A DNA stretch of 41,349 bases, taken from positions 1-41,349 of the forward strand of contig CANQUI010000016.1 in the NCBI GenBank assembly GCA_947626995.1. Reading direction: 5' to 3'. Origin of the DNA: an uncultured Eisenbergiella sp. (GTDB lineage Bacteria > Bacillota > Clostridia > Lachnospirales > Lachnospiraceae). This document shows positions 17,073-26,230 of this stretch, piece by piece. A program made the translations under genes and the position numbers. The notes beneath the pieces are model-generated. The model worked only from the letters and a program-made list of their open reading frames with translations, was not told the DNA's origin and made no database searches. The number at the start of each line of letters is the position of its first letter. The first letter of the stretch is position 1.

Positions 17073-18047
17073 ATGGAATTTGCACATACCTCCGTTTTGC
17101 TGAATGAGACAATCGAAGGACTTAAGATAAAGCCGGACGGCGTTTACTTTGACGGGACGCTGGGAGGCGGAGGACATTCCGCCGAGATCGCAAAGCGTCT
17201 GGGACAGGGGCGGCTGATCGGTATCGATCAGGACGACGAAGCCATTCTGGCCGCCGCAAAGCGGCTGGAACCCTGGAAAGAAAAGGTCACGCTGGTACGG
17301 GATAATTACGGCAATCTGCCCGAAATCGCCAGGCGGTTAAAGGTGGAGGGCGCGGACGGGATTCTGCTGGATCTGGGCGTTTCCTCTTATCAGCTGGACA
17401 ACGCGCAGCGAGGCTTTTCCTACCAGCAGGACGCGGCGCTGGATATGCGGATGGACAGGCGCCAGACGCTCAGCGCAAAGAATATCGTCAACGAATATCC
17501 GGAAAAGGAACTGTATCGGATTATCCGGGATTACGGGGAGGACCGATTCGCCAAAAACATCGCAAGACAGATCGTGCTTGCCAGACAAAAGAAAGAGATT
17601 GCAACCACCGGAGAACTCAACGAAATCATCCGGGCAGCCATTCCCGCAAAGATGCGGGCAAAAGGGGGACATCCCTCCAAACGGACCTTTCAGGCGATTC
17701 GGATCGCCTGCAACAGGGAGCTGGAGGTTTTGGAAAATTCTCTGGACGCCTTTATCGGTCTTTTAAAACCGAAGGGCAGACTGTGCATCATCACGTTTCA
17801 TTCTCTGGAGGATAGGATCGTAAAGAGCGCGTTTAAGAAAAATGAGAATCCCTGCACCTGCCCGCCGGATTTTCCGGTCTGTATCTGCAACAAACAAAGC
17901 CAAGGCAGGGTGATTACCGGCAGGCCGATCCTGCCTTCGTCAGAGGAGATTGACGTAAATCCGCGCGCAAAGAGCGCGAAGCTTCGAATATTTGAAAAGA
18001 GGGAGAGCCGGCAGGACCGGCAGGGGGGAGCAGAATGGCCAGAGTGA
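17073..18047 (+). CDS. rsmH: 16S rRNA (cytosine(1402)-N(4))-methyltransferase RsmH
   Basis: SAM-dependent enzyme (MraW) that N4-methylates C1402 in the 30S decoding centre. The 324 residues show the SAM-binding glycine loop GTLGGGGHS (29-37), [18 protein letters not shown], and the C-terminal [10 protein letters not shown] motif, plus a cysteine cluster in [16 protein letters not shown]. It starts only 6 nt after mraZ with almost no Shine-Dalgarno (TTTAAAAAGTT), which suggests coupling to mraZ translation. It overlaps ftsL by 13 nt. Confidence 0.96.
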   Translation: MEFAHTSVLLNETIEGLKIKPDGVYFDGTLGGGGHSAEIAKRLGQGRLIGIDQDDEAILAAAKRLEPWKEKVTLVRDNYGNLPEIARRLKVEGADGILLDLGVSSYQLDNAQRGFSYQQDAALDMRMDRRQTLSAKNIVNEYPEKELYRIIRDYGEDRFAKNIARQIVLARQKKEIATTGELNEIIRAAIPAKMRAKGGHPSKRTFQAIRIACNRELEVLENSLDAFIGLLKPKGRLCIITFHSLEDRIVKSAFKKNENPCTCPPDFPVCICNKQSQGRVITGRPILPSSEEIDVNPRAKSAKLRIFEKRESRQDRQGGAEWPE

Positions 18048-18502
18048 GAACGAACAGGGGAAGAAATCAAAGAGACGCTTACATACAGGGAAACGTCGCT
18101 TATCAGCTGGATGTGAAGCGCCAGTTAGAGCAGCCCAAAAGACAGCTGAGCCAGGCGGCGAGAAAGAACCGCCAGCGGGCCAAATACATGAATCTGGCTT
18201 ATGTGCTGTTCTTAAGCGTGGCGCTTGTGGTGACCGGCGTCGTCCTGATCATGTATATCCGGCTGGAATCCGGGATTACAAGCAGCGTGCAGCAGGTTTC
18301 CCGGCTGGAGAGCCAGTTGAACAACCTGAAAGTGGAGAACGATGAGAACCTGAACCGGATCGAGAGTGCCATTGATCTGGAGGAGATCCGCCGGATCGCC
18401 ATCACGCAGCTGGGAATGGTATACGCCCAGGAGGGGCAGATCGTGGAAATTCCCGATGAAGGAAGCGATTACGTGAGACAATTTGCGGAAATTCAAAAGT
18501 AA
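18035..18502 (+). CDS. ftsL: Cell division protein FtsL
   Basis: Bitopic divisome protein that with FtsQ/DivIB and DivIC activates septal wall synthesis. FtsL diverges strongly in sequence; this call rests on architecture and place. The 155 residues have a basic cytoplasmic tail (1-50), one membrane helix (about 52-74) and an extracellular coiled coil (about 80-112) followed by the septum-family tail with [20 protein letters not shown] just upstream is a strong ribosome binding site. It lies between rsmH and the PBP gene, the standard ftsL position. Confidence 0.85.
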   Translation: MARVRTNRGRNQRDAYIQGNVAYQLDVKRQLEQPKRQLSQAARKNRQRAKYMNLAYVLFLSVALVVTGVVLIMYIRLESGITSSVQQVSRLESQLNNLKVENDENLNRIESAIDLEEIRRIAITQLGMVYAQEGQIVEIPDEGSDYVRQFAEIQK

Positions 18503-20816
18503 AGCGGGTGTGGGATTGGACAGACAGAACAGGTACGGCTCACAGCGGCGCCGGGGGGCGCGCAGACAGGAGCCGGAACATAATCAATTTACTGCAAGGA
18601 TGCAGAAAAAGCTGGTGGTACTGTTTCTTTTGGTACTGCTGGCTTTTGCCGGATTAGGCGCCAGATTGGTGCTGATCAACCGGGATAACGGCGAACGCTA
18701 TAAGAGACAGGTGCTGGCCCAGCAGCAGTACAGCAGCCAGACGATTCCGTTTAAGCGCGGGGAGATTCTGGACCGGAAGGGAACGAAGCTGGCGGCCAGT
18801 GAAAAGGTTTATGATCTGATCCTGGACTGTAAGCAGATGTATTCGGACGAAGGGAAATACGTGGAGGCCACGTTAAGCGCCATAGACACCTATTTTGATG
18901 TGGATATCAACAAGGTGCGCGCATATGCGGAGCAGCATCCCGCCAGTCAGTATTATTCCATCAAAAAGAAAATGTCCTACGACGAGATCAGCGCCTATCA
19001 GGAGATGATGGCGGACGAAAATCGGGCCGAGGAGAATTCCCTGGTCAAGGGGATCTGGTTTGAGGAAAGCTATAAGCGCATTTATCCCAATAATGAGCTG
19101 GCCTGCGACGTGATCGGGTTTGTACGCAATAACGGCACCGCCACGTATGGCCTGGAGGAGCAGTACGACAGCGTATTAAACGGGATCAACGGCAGACAGT
19201 ACGGTTATCTGGATACGGACGAGAATCTGCAGCGCACCACAAAGGCCGCCGTGGACGGATATTCGATCTGCACCACGCTGGATGTGACGGTGCAGGGGAT
19301 TGTGGAGAAATATCTCAAACAATACAACGAAGAGAATAAAAATGTGGCCCGGGAAGGAAACGGCGCGCAGGACGCGGCCTGCATCATCATGGACGTCAAT
19401 ACCGGCGAAGTTCTGGCCATGGCCAGCTATCCCGGTTTTAATTTAAACGACACCTGGAATGTCGCCCCTTTGATCGGAAGCCGTCTGCTGGATGAAGAAG
19501 GCAAGGTGACGGAGACGGTCATCAATGAGGAAATCGCGGCGGAGCTGGAAAAAGCGGAGGATAATACGCAGCTTTCCTACAATCTCAACGCGCTCTGGAA
19601 AAACTATTGCATCAATTCCACCTATGAACCCGGCTCCGTCATGAAGCCCTTTGTGGCGGCGGCGGGACTGGAAAGCGGGAAGCTTTCGGGAGACGAATCC
19701 TTTGAATGTACGGGGATCATTCAGGTGGCCGATCGTAAAATAAGGTGCCACAATTATAAGTCCGGGGCGGAAGGATGGCTGACCATCGGGGAGGCCATCG
19801 AGCGTTCCTGCAACGTGGCGCTGATCCGGATGGCGCAGGTGATCGGAAAGGATCAGCTTTTAAAGTATATGTCCGAGTTTAATATCGGACTGCGCACCAA
19901 TATTGATCTGGCGGGAGAAGCCAGGACGGCTTCGCTGGTTTTTACGGATAAGACCATGGGGCCTACGGAGCTTGCCACTTCCAGCTTCGGTCAGGGGTTC
20001 AACGTGACGATGATTCAGATGATCACCGGCTTTTGCGCGCTGGTCAACGGCGGCTATTATTACGAGCCGCATATGGTCAACAAGATCATAGCCTCCGACG
20101 GTTCCGTAGTGGAAAATATCGAACCGAGACTGCTTAAGCAGGTGATTTCCGCGGAAACCTCCGCCAAAGTGCGAGAATACTGCGAGCAGGTCATTTACGG
20201 AGAGAACGGAACCGGTTTTCGTGCCAGAACCCCCGGATACCGAATCGGCGGCAAGACGGGTACGGCGGAAACCGTTTCCGCGCAGGGAACCCGTGAAAAG
20301 GATGAGTATGTCTGTTCCTTTATGGGATATGCCCCTGCGGACGATCCCCAGATCGCCATCTATATCGTCCTGAACCGGCCCAACTCCGCCCAGCAGGATT
20401 TGGAAACCGCCAAAGCGTCCCTGATGGCAAAGAATATCCTGACGGAAGTGCTCCCTTATCTGAACATCTTCATGACGGAGCCGCTGACGGAAGAGGAAGC
20501 AAAGGAGCTTGAGGAAAAACAGATCGAGATCAAACAGCAGCTTCTGGACATGGCGCCGGAGGGAGAAAACGGTTCTGTGAGCGGAAACGGGATCGTAAGC
20601 GGAAACGAAATCGTAAGCGGAAATGAGGCCGCGCCTTTGGACGAAGGCAGCGAGGGAAACAATCCTGCGCCGGAAGGAGAAAATCCGTATGTGAATGAGG
20701 ACGGGCAGCTGATCGACCCGGACACCGGAGAAGTCATCAGCGACGATACGGAAGGATACGAGACGCCGGTGCCGGATTTCCTTTCCGGCGTTCAGCAGCC
20801 CGAAGGCGCTCCATAA
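18483..20816 (+). CDS. ftsI: Penicillin-binding protein 2 (FtsI/PbpB-like transpeptidase)
   Basis: Class B PBP that cross-links septal peptidoglycan with the SEDS protein FtsW. Numbered from TTG 18483 (777 residues): basic N-terminus (1-40), membrane anchor (42-66), dimerisation domain (about 85-260), transpeptidase domain with SVMK (S385 nucleophile), SCN (442-444) and KTG (591-593), and an acidic low-complexity tail (691-777) with three SGN-type repeats in place of PASTA domains. The true start is unsettled: TTG 18483 overlaps ftsL, GTG 18510 and TTG 18516 lie just after its stop, and the first ATG is 18600 (Met40, just before the anchor). None has a strong ribosome binding site. A terminator follows. 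Confidence 0.92.
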   Translation: MRKFKSKAGVGLDRQNRYGSQRRRGARRQEPEHNQFTARMQKKLVVLFLLVLLAFAGLGARLVLINRDNGERYKRQVLAQQQYSSQTIPFKRGEILDRKGTKLAASEKVYDLILDCKQMYSDEGKYVEATLSAIDTYFDVDINKVRAYAEQHPASQYYSIKKKMSYDEISAYQEMMADENRAEENSLVKGIWFEESYKRIYPNNELACDVIGFVRNNGTATYGLEEQYDSVLNGINGRQYGYLDTDENLQRTTKAAVDGYSICTTLDVTVQGIVEKYLKQYNEENKNVAREGNGAQDAACIIMDVNTGEVLAMASYPGFNLNDTWNVAPLIGSRLLDEEGKVTETVINEEIAAELEKAEDNTQLSYNLNALWKNYCINSTYEPGSVMKPFVAAAGLESGKLSGDESFECTGIIQVADRKIRCHNYKSGAEGWLTIGEAIERSCNVALIRMAQVIGKDQLLKYMSEFNIGLRTNIDLAGEARTASLVFTDKTMGPTELATSSFGQGFNVTMIQMITGFCALVNGGYYYEPHMVNKIIASDGSVVENIEPRLLKQVISAETSAKVREYCEQVIYGENGTGFRARTPGYRIGGKTGTAETVSAQGTREKDEYVCSFMGYAPADDPQIAIYIVLNRPNSAQQDLETAKASLMAKNILTEVLPYLNIFMTEPLTEEEAKELEEKQIEIKQQLLDMAPEGENGSVSGNGIVSGNEIVSGNEAAPLDEGSEGNNPAPEGENPYVNEDGQLIDPDTGEVISDDTEGYETPVPDFLSGVQQPEGAP
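20577..20630 (+). repeat. Three tandem 18-nt repeats in the ftsI tail
   Basis: Units 20577-20594, 20595-20612 and 20613-20630 share the GTNAGCGGAAAYG core and encode VSGNGI, VSGNEI and VSGNEA in the extracellular acidic tail. Copy number could vary between strains by slippage. Confidence 0.8.
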
Positions 20817-20829
20817 ACACAGACTTTGC

Positions 20830-20858
20830 GGTCCCCGGCTTTTGGCCGGGGACCTTTT
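20830..20858 (+). terminator. Intrinsic terminator between ftsI and spoVD
   Basis: GGTCCCCGGC (20830-20839) pairs over 10 bp with GCCGGGGACC (20845-20854) around a 5-nt loop, followed by four T. The stem is strong but the T tract is short, so read-through into spoVD-mraY is likely. I see no confident sigma-A promoter between here and 20918. Confidence 0.75.
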
Positions 20859-20917
20859 CGCATAACCGCGCCAAAGGGGTAATAAATTATAGTAAGTACC
20901 GTTTGGCGGGGTTTTTT

Positions 20918-22648
20918 ATGGAAAAGAGCAAAACCTTTCATCGAAAAAAGATCGTGGCGGCGTTTTTTGTCTGCGTTCTTTTGTTCGCCGGCCTCACGGC
21001 GCGGGTCACCTACCTGATGATCTTCCGGTCGGAGCATTATTCCCAGCTGGCGCAGGATCTTCATCAACGGGAGCGCAAAATCAAGGCGATGCGCGGACGG
21101 ATTCTGGATTCCACCGGCGCGGTGCTCGCAGATAACCGGACGGTCTGCACCATATCCGTTATCCACAATCAGATCACGGATCCGGACCGGGTCGTCTCGG
21201 TCCTTTCAAAGGAACTGGGGCTGTCGGAGGAGACCGTGCGCAAACGGGTGGAGAAAGTTTCCTCCATAGAAAAAATCAAAAGCAACGTGTCAAAGGAGAT
21301 CGGGGACGCCATCCGGGCCTGCCAGCTGGACGGGGTGAAGGTAGACGAGGATTATAAAAGATATTATCCCTACGGCTCACTGGCGTCCAAGATCCTGGGC
21401 TTTACCGGCGCAGACAACCAGGGGATCCTGGCGCTGGAGAGCAGCTATGAGGAATATCTGAAGGGAAAAGAAGGTACGATTCTGGAAACCACCGACGCAA
21501 GGGGCGTACAGATCGAGGAGATGGGGGAGGAACGGGTGGAGCCGCAAAGCGGCGACGATTTGACGCTCAGTCTGGATATGAACATTCAGCAGTATGCCAC
21601 GCAGCTGGCCGAACAGGTCAAAAAGGCCAAGGAGGCACAGAGCGTTTCCATTCTGGTGATGCGTCCCGATAACGGAGAAATTCTGGCCATGGTGGATGTG
21701 CCGGAGTACGATCTGAACGATCCCTTTACCCTGCCGGAACCGGTGGCGGAAGAAGAAAAACAGGATGCCCTGAACCGGATGTGGCGCAACGCCTGTATCA
21801 ACGATACCTACGAACCGGGATCGGCCTTTAAAATCATCACCGCCTCCGCCGCGCTGGAGGAAGGGGTGGTGACGGAAGAGGATACATTTTCCTGTCCGGG
21901 CTATATCATGGTGGACGACCGGCGGATCCGATGCGCGAAGGTGCAGGGGCACGGGACGGAGACCTTCGTGCAGGGAACCATGAATTCCTGCAATCCGGTC
22001 TTTATCACGGTCGGGCTCAGACTCGGCGTGGAGCGGTATTATCATTATTTTGAACAGTTCGGTCTTCTTGAAAAGACCGGCGTGGATCTGCCCGGAGAAG
22101 CGGGAACGATCATGCACAAAAAAGAGAACATGGGCAATGTGGAGCTGGCCACGGTATCGTTTGGGCAGTCCTTCCAGATCACGCCAATCCAGCTTGCCGC
22201 CACGGTCTGTTCGCTCATCAACGGCGGAAAGCGGATCACGCCCCATCTGGGGGTAAAAACGACGAATTCGGACGGCGAGGTGACCCATACGTTTTCCTAT
22301 CCCGTCCGGGAAGGCGTGATTTCGGAGGATACGAGCCGGCGTTTGAAATCCATCCTGTTTGAAGTCGTGGAAAACGGAGGAGGAAAAAACGGAAAGGTGG
22401 AGGGTTATCGGATAGGGGGAAAAACCGCCACCAGCGAAACGCTTCCCAGAGGAACCGGAAAATATATTTCGTCCTTTCTGGGGTTTGCGCCGGCTGAAGA
22501 TCCGAAGGTTCTGGCGCTTTGTATCATCCGCCAGCCCACCGGCGTTTATTACGGCGGGATGATCGCCGCGCCGGTGGTCAGACAGTTATTTGAAAATATT
22601 CTTCCCTATCTGGAAAAAAAAGAGTATACTGATAGTGTTCAGCCGTAA
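20918..22648 (+). CDS. spoVD: SpoVD-type class B penicillin-binding protein
   Basis: Second class B transpeptidase of the cluster, placed like B. subtilis spoVD (cortex synthesis in sporulation). The 576 residues from ATG 20918 include a membrane anchor (about 11-36), dimerisation domain (50-210), and transpeptidase domain with SAFK (S302 nucleophile, K305) and SCN (357-359). The third motif, normally KTG, reads KTA (502-504). There is no PASTA domain, unlike Bacillus SpoVD. GGCGGGG at 20905 serves as ribosome binding site; a TTG at 20903 would add five residues. It could instead be a vegetative PBP; the name rests on gene order and on ftsI lying next to ftsL. Confidence 0.78.
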   Translation: MEKSKTFHRKKIVAAFFVCVLLFAGLTARVTYLMIFRSEHYSQLAQDLHQRERKIKAMRGRILDSTGAVLADNRTVCTISVIHNQITDPDRVVSVLSKELGLSEETVRKRVEKVSSIEKIKSNVSKEIGDAIRACQLDGVKVDEDYKRYYPYGSLASKILGFTGADNQGILALESSYEEYLKGKEGTILETTDARGVQIEEMGEERVEPQSGDDLTLSLDMNIQQYATQLAEQVKKAKEAQSVSILVMRPDNGEILAMVDVPEYDLNDPFTLPEPVAEEEKQDALNRMWRNACINDTYEPGSAFKIITASAALEEGVVTEEDTFSCPGYIMVDDRRIRCAKVQGHGTETFVQGTMNSCNPVFITVGLRLGVERYYHYFEQFGLLEKTGVDLPGEAGTIMHKKENMGNVELATVSFGQSFQITPIQLAATVCSLINGGKRITPHLGVKTTNSDGEVTHTFSYPVREGVISEDTSRRLKSILFEVVENGGGKNGKVEGYRIGGKTATSETLPRGTGKYISSFLGFAPAEDPKVLALCIIRQPTGVYYGGMIAAPVVRQLFENILPYLEKKEYTDSVQP

Positions 22649-22674
22649 ACGGGCGGAAAGGGGCTTTTGACCGT

Positions 22675-23628
22675 ATGTGGAACGCCATCATCCTGCCGGT
22701 TTTCCTGTCGTTTGGCGTCAGCGCCGTACTGGGTCCGGTTGTGATTCCCTATTTACGAAGGCTGAAAATCGGGCAGACCGTCCGGGAAGAGGGACCAAAG
22801 AGTCATCTGAAAAAGAACGGAACGCCGACGATGGGAGGAATTTTATTTCTTTCCGGCGTGACGGCGGCCTGTGTGCCGTTTCTGGACCGTCCGGGCCTGC
22901 TGCCGGTGCTGTTTCTGACGCTGGGTCTTGGGATGGTGGGCTTTTGCGACGATTTCATCAAAGTGGTCATGAAGCGTTCCATGGGTCTTTTGGCCTGGCA
23001 AAAGCTGGCCGGACAGATTCTGGTGACCGCCGTTTTTTTATGGTATGCCGTCCGGGTCGAGGGGATGGACCTTGCCATGAGAATCCCGTTTTTGCCGCAG
23101 TCCATTCTTTTGCCCGAAAGACTGGCGATTCCGTTTTTGTTTGTGGCAGTGCTTGGAACCGTAAACGGCGTCAATTTTACGGACGGTCTGGACGGACTTG
23201 CGGGAAGCGTGACGGTGCTGGTCGCGGTGTTTTTTGCGTCGGTGGCCATCGGAACGGGCAGCGGGATCGTACCGATCACCTGCGCCGTGGCGGGCGGCCT
23301 GTTGGGGTTTTTGCTGTTCAATGTGCATCCTGCCAGCGTGTTCATGGGGGATACCGGTTCTCTGGCGCTGGGCGGATTTGTGGCGGGAGCGGCCTGTATG
23401 ACGGGGCTGGAGCTGTTTCTTCCCATTGTGGGATTTGTTTATCTGGTTGAGGTATTGTCCGTGATCCTCCAGGTCGTCTGGTTTAAGGCGACGGGCGGAA
23501 AGCGGTTGTTTCGGATGGCGCCGCTGCACCATCATTTTGAACTTTGCGGCTGGTCGGAGACCAGGGTAGTGGCGGTATTTTCCATTTTAACGGCGCTGCT
23601 TTGTCTCGCTGCGCTGGCAGGGCTTTAG
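22675..23628 (+). CDS. mraY: Phospho-N-acetylmuramoyl-pentapeptide transferase MraY
   Basis: Integral membrane enzyme making lipid I from UDP-MurNAc-pentapeptide and undecaprenyl phosphate. The 317 residues are polytopic (about ten helices) with all catalytic loops: the DDFIK aspartates, NFTDGLDGL, FMGDTGSLALGG and the HHHFE box near the C-terminus. Length is close to that of Bacillus MraY (324). It follows spoVD by 26 nt, with GAAAGGGG as ribosome binding site, and precedes murD by 17 nt. Confidence 0.97.
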   Translation: MWNAIILPVFLSFGVSAVLGPVVIPYLRRLKIGQTVREEGPKSHLKKNGTPTMGGILFLSGVTAACVPFLDRPGLLPVLFLTLGLGMVGFCDDFIKVVMKRSMGLLAWQKLAGQILVTAVFLWYAVRVEGMDLAMRIPFLPQSILLPERLAIPFLFVAVLGTVNGVNFTDGLDGLAGSVTVLVAVFFASVAIGTGSGIVPITCAVAGGLLGFLLFNVHPASVFMGDTGSLALGGFVAGAACMTGLELFLPIVGFVYLVEVLSVILQVVWFKATGGKRLFRMAPLHHHFELCGWSETRVVAVFSILTALLCLAALAGL

Positions 23629-23645
23629 GAAAGGATAAAGAGAGA

Positions 23646-25007
23646 ATGAAATTGCAGGATCAAAAGGTGCTGGTGATCGGCTGTAAGAAAAGCGGCGTGG
23701 CCGCGGCCGGACTTTTGCAGAGGCACGGGGCCGTCCCGGTGCTTTACGATGCCGATGAAACGCTGGACATCGCGCAGCTGCGCGCCGAAAACGGGATCGG
23801 AAAAGAGATAGAGATTGTGCTGGGAGAGCTGGGAGAGGACGTATGCAGGGAAGTTTCGCTGGTGGTGCCCAGTCCCGGCGTTCCCCTGGATTCCACTTTG
23901 CTCATGCGTTTTCGTAACGCGGGCGTCCCCATCTGGGGCGAGGTGGAGCTGGCGTGGCGCTGCGGAAAGGGAAAGGTCATAGCCATCACCGGGACCAACG
24001 GGAAAACCACCACCACCACTTTGGTGGGAGAGATCATGAAGGCGTATTATTCCTCCGTGTTTGTGGTGGGCAACATCGGGGTCCCCTACACCCGGGAAGC
24101 GGACAAAATGAAAGAGGACAGCGTGACGGTGGCAGAGATCAGCAGCTTCCAGCTGGAGAGCGCGGTGTCGTTTCATCCCGTGGTTTCCGCGATCTTAAAC
24201 ATTACGCCGGACCATTTAAACCGCCATCATACGATGGAAAACTATGTGGCCGTCAAGGCCTCCATTGCCAAAAACCAGGGGCCGGAGGATTTTTGCATAC
24301 TCAACTATGAGGACGAACAGCTTCAGAAAATCGCCGGTTCCATTCAGGCTGACATCATCTGGTTTTCTTCCGGAAAACGGCCAAAGGAGGGCTATTTTCT
24401 GGACGGGGATATGATCTGCCGCGATTTGGGGCAGGGACGGGAGGAGCTGTTAGACGTCCATGAGATGAATCTCATCGGGGTGCACAATTATGAAAACGTG
24501 ATGGCGGCCATTGCCATCAGCGCGTCCTTCGGCGTTCCGATGGAGGTGATTCTTCCCGTGGTGCGCCATTTTAAGGCCGTAGAGCACAGGATCGAATTTG
24601 TGGCCGAAAAAAAGGGCGTCGTCTATTATAACGACTCCAAGGGCACCAATCCGGACGCCGCCATCCGCGCCATTTGCGCCATGAGCCGTCCCACCATACT
24701 GATCGGGGGCGGATACGACAAGGGAAGCAGTTACGACGAATGGGTGGAGGCTTTTCGGGACAAAACCAAGCTTCTGGTCCTCATCGGGCAGACCGCAGAC
24801 GCCATTGCCGCCTGCGCGAGACGGCACGGCTTTACCGCGATCGAAATGGCGGACAGCTTTGAAAAAGCGATGGAGATCTGTGTGCAAAACGCCCGCCCGG
24901 GAGATGCGGTGCTGTTATCGCCGGCCTGCGCAAGCTGGGGGATGTTTCCCAACTACGAGGTCCGGGGCCGGATGTTTAAAGCCTACGTGAACGGATTAGA
25001 GGAGTGA
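23646..25007 (+). CDS. murD: UDP-N-acetylmuramoylalanine-D-glutamate ligase MurD
   Basis: Cytoplasmic Mur ligase adding D-Glu to UDP-MurNAc-L-Ala. The 453 residues contain the Rossmann N-terminal domain (VLVIGCKKSGVAAA), the P-loop ITGTNGKTTTT, SSFQLE, NITPDHLNRH, and NDSKGTNPDA with the C-terminal domain. ATG 23646 is preceded by AGGAAAGG; the frame is open further upstream but only inside mraY. It is followed by ftsW 4 nt later (ribosome binding site GAGGAG inside the murD end). Confidence 0.97.
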   Translation: MKLQDQKVLVIGCKKSGVAAAGLLQRHGAVPVLYDADETLDIAQLRAENGIGKEIEIVLGELGEDVCREVSLVVPSPGVPLDSTLLMRFRNAGVPIWGEVELAWRCGKGKVIAITGTNGKTTTTTLVGEIMKAYYSSVFVVGNIGVPYTREADKMKEDSVTVAEISSFQLESAVSFHPVVSAILNITPDHLNRHHTMENYVAVKASIAKNQGPEDFCILNYEDEQLQKIAGSIQADIIWFSSGKRPKEGYFLDGDMICRDLGQGREELLDVHEMNLIGVHNYENVMAAIAISASFGVPMEVILPVVRHFKAVEHRIEFVAEKKGVVYYNDSKGTNPDAAIRAICAMSRPTILIGGGYDKGSSYDEWVEAFRDKTKLLVLIGQTADAIAACARRHGFTAIEMADSFEKAMEICVQNARPGDAVLLSPACASWGMFPNYEVRGRMFKAYVNGLEE

Positions 25008-25011
25008 GCCG

Positions 25012-26160
25012 ATGGCAGGCACAAGAGGCAGAAAGAAAAGTGAATATTATTTTGATTACAGCCTGTTGTTCATCATTCTGTTTTTGGTGGGGTTCGGGCT
25101 TGTGATGATCTATTCCGCCAGCGCTTATGACGCCTCCGAACAAATGGGCAATGAAATGTATTATCTGATCCACCAGGGGGGCGCGGCCGCTCTGGGGCTT
25201 GTGGCCATGCTGGTCGTTTCCCGGATCCCGTATCACTTTTGGGAGCATTTTACGGTGATCGGATACGTGGTATCCGTCATCTTGATTCTGCTGGTCCTTT
25301 CCCCGCTGGGGATCGAGGCAAACGGCGCCAGACGGTGGCTGAATCTGGGGGTATCCGTGCAGCCGGCGGAGATCGCCAAACTGGCCATGATTTTGTTTCT
25401 GGCCAATATCATCTGCAAGATGGGCCGCAAGGTGAGATCCTGGAAAGCGTTCGGTTTTATTATGGCGCCCGTGTTGGTTGTCTGCCTGCTGGTATGGAGA
25501 GTCACGGATAACCTGAGTTCCGCCATCATTATTTTCGGGATTGCTTTTCTGATGCTGTTTGTGGCCAGCCCCGATTACAAACGGTTCGTGCTCATTACGA
25601 CGGCGGTGGGCGCGGTGGCCGCCCTTGCGGTCTATGTGCTTTCCAAGTCGCAGATCACGGCGGATACGGGCTTTCGAAGCGCGCGCATCATGGCCTGGCT
25701 GGATCCGGAAGCCTATGCTTCCGGAAAGGGATTTCAGACGCTGCAGGCGCTTTACGCCATCGGATCCGGCGGATTGTTCGGAAAAGGGCTGGGCGGCAGT
25801 ATGCAGAAGCTGGGATATCTGCCGGAGCAGCAAAATGATATGATCTTTTCCATTATCTGTGAAGAGCTGGGACTGTTCGGCGCCATTGCGGTGATCGTCA
25901 TCTTCGTCCTGCTGATCTGGCGTTTTATGGTCATTGCCAACAATGCGCCGGATCTGTTCGGCGCGCTTTTGGTGGTGGGCGTAATGGGCCATATCGCCAT
26001 TCAGGTGATTTTGAATATCGCCGTTGTGACCAATACGATCCCCAACACAGGGATTTCGCTTCCCTTTATCAGCTACGGCGGTTCCTCCGTCCTGTTTTTG
26101 CTCATTGAAATGGGGCTTGTGATGAGCGTGGCCCGGGGGATCCGGCTAAAGGATGTATAA
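25012..26160 (+). CDS. ftsW: SEDS-family lipid II polymerase FtsW/SpoVE
   Basis: Polytopic SEDS glycosyltransferase that polymerises lipid II with its partner class B PBP. The 382 residues show about ten membrane helices and the SEDS signatures NGARRWLNLG with QPAEIAKL, the large extracellular loop with KSQITADTGF and GYLPEQQNDMIF, and the C-terminal NTGISLPFISYGGSS. Gene order cannot distinguish vegetative FtsW from sporulation SpoVE; B. subtilis has spoVE at this place. murG, usually next, is missing. Confidence 0.93.
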   Translation: MAGTRGRKKSEYYFDYSLLFIILFLVGFGLVMIYSASAYDASEQMGNEMYYLIHQGGAAALGLVAMLVVSRIPYHFWEHFTVIGYVVSVILILLVLSPLGIEANGARRWLNLGVSVQPAEIAKLAMILFLANIICKMGRKVRSWKAFGFIMAPVLVVCLLVWRVTDNLSSAIIIFGIAFLMLFVASPDYKRFVLITTAVGAVAALAVYVLSKSQITADTGFRSARIMAWLDPEAYASGKGFQTLQALYAIGSGGLFGKGLGGSMQKLGYLPEQQNDMIFSIICEELGLFGAIAVIVIFVLLIWRFMVIANNAPDLFGALLVVGVMGHIAIQVILNIAVVTNTIPNTGISLPFISYGGSSVLFLLIEMGLVMSVARGIRLKDV

Positions 26161-26230
26161 GATACGCAATTCTTTCCCCCTTCCACATAGAATAAAATAA
26201 GTCATATTTTGATCTATGGAAGGTGGACCA

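Noticed and set aside
20859-20917. Sporulation sigma factor promoter before spoVD
   Set aside because: TATAGT (20888-20893) lacks any matching -35 for sigma-A, and no KMATATT-N14-CATA pattern for sigma-E is present.
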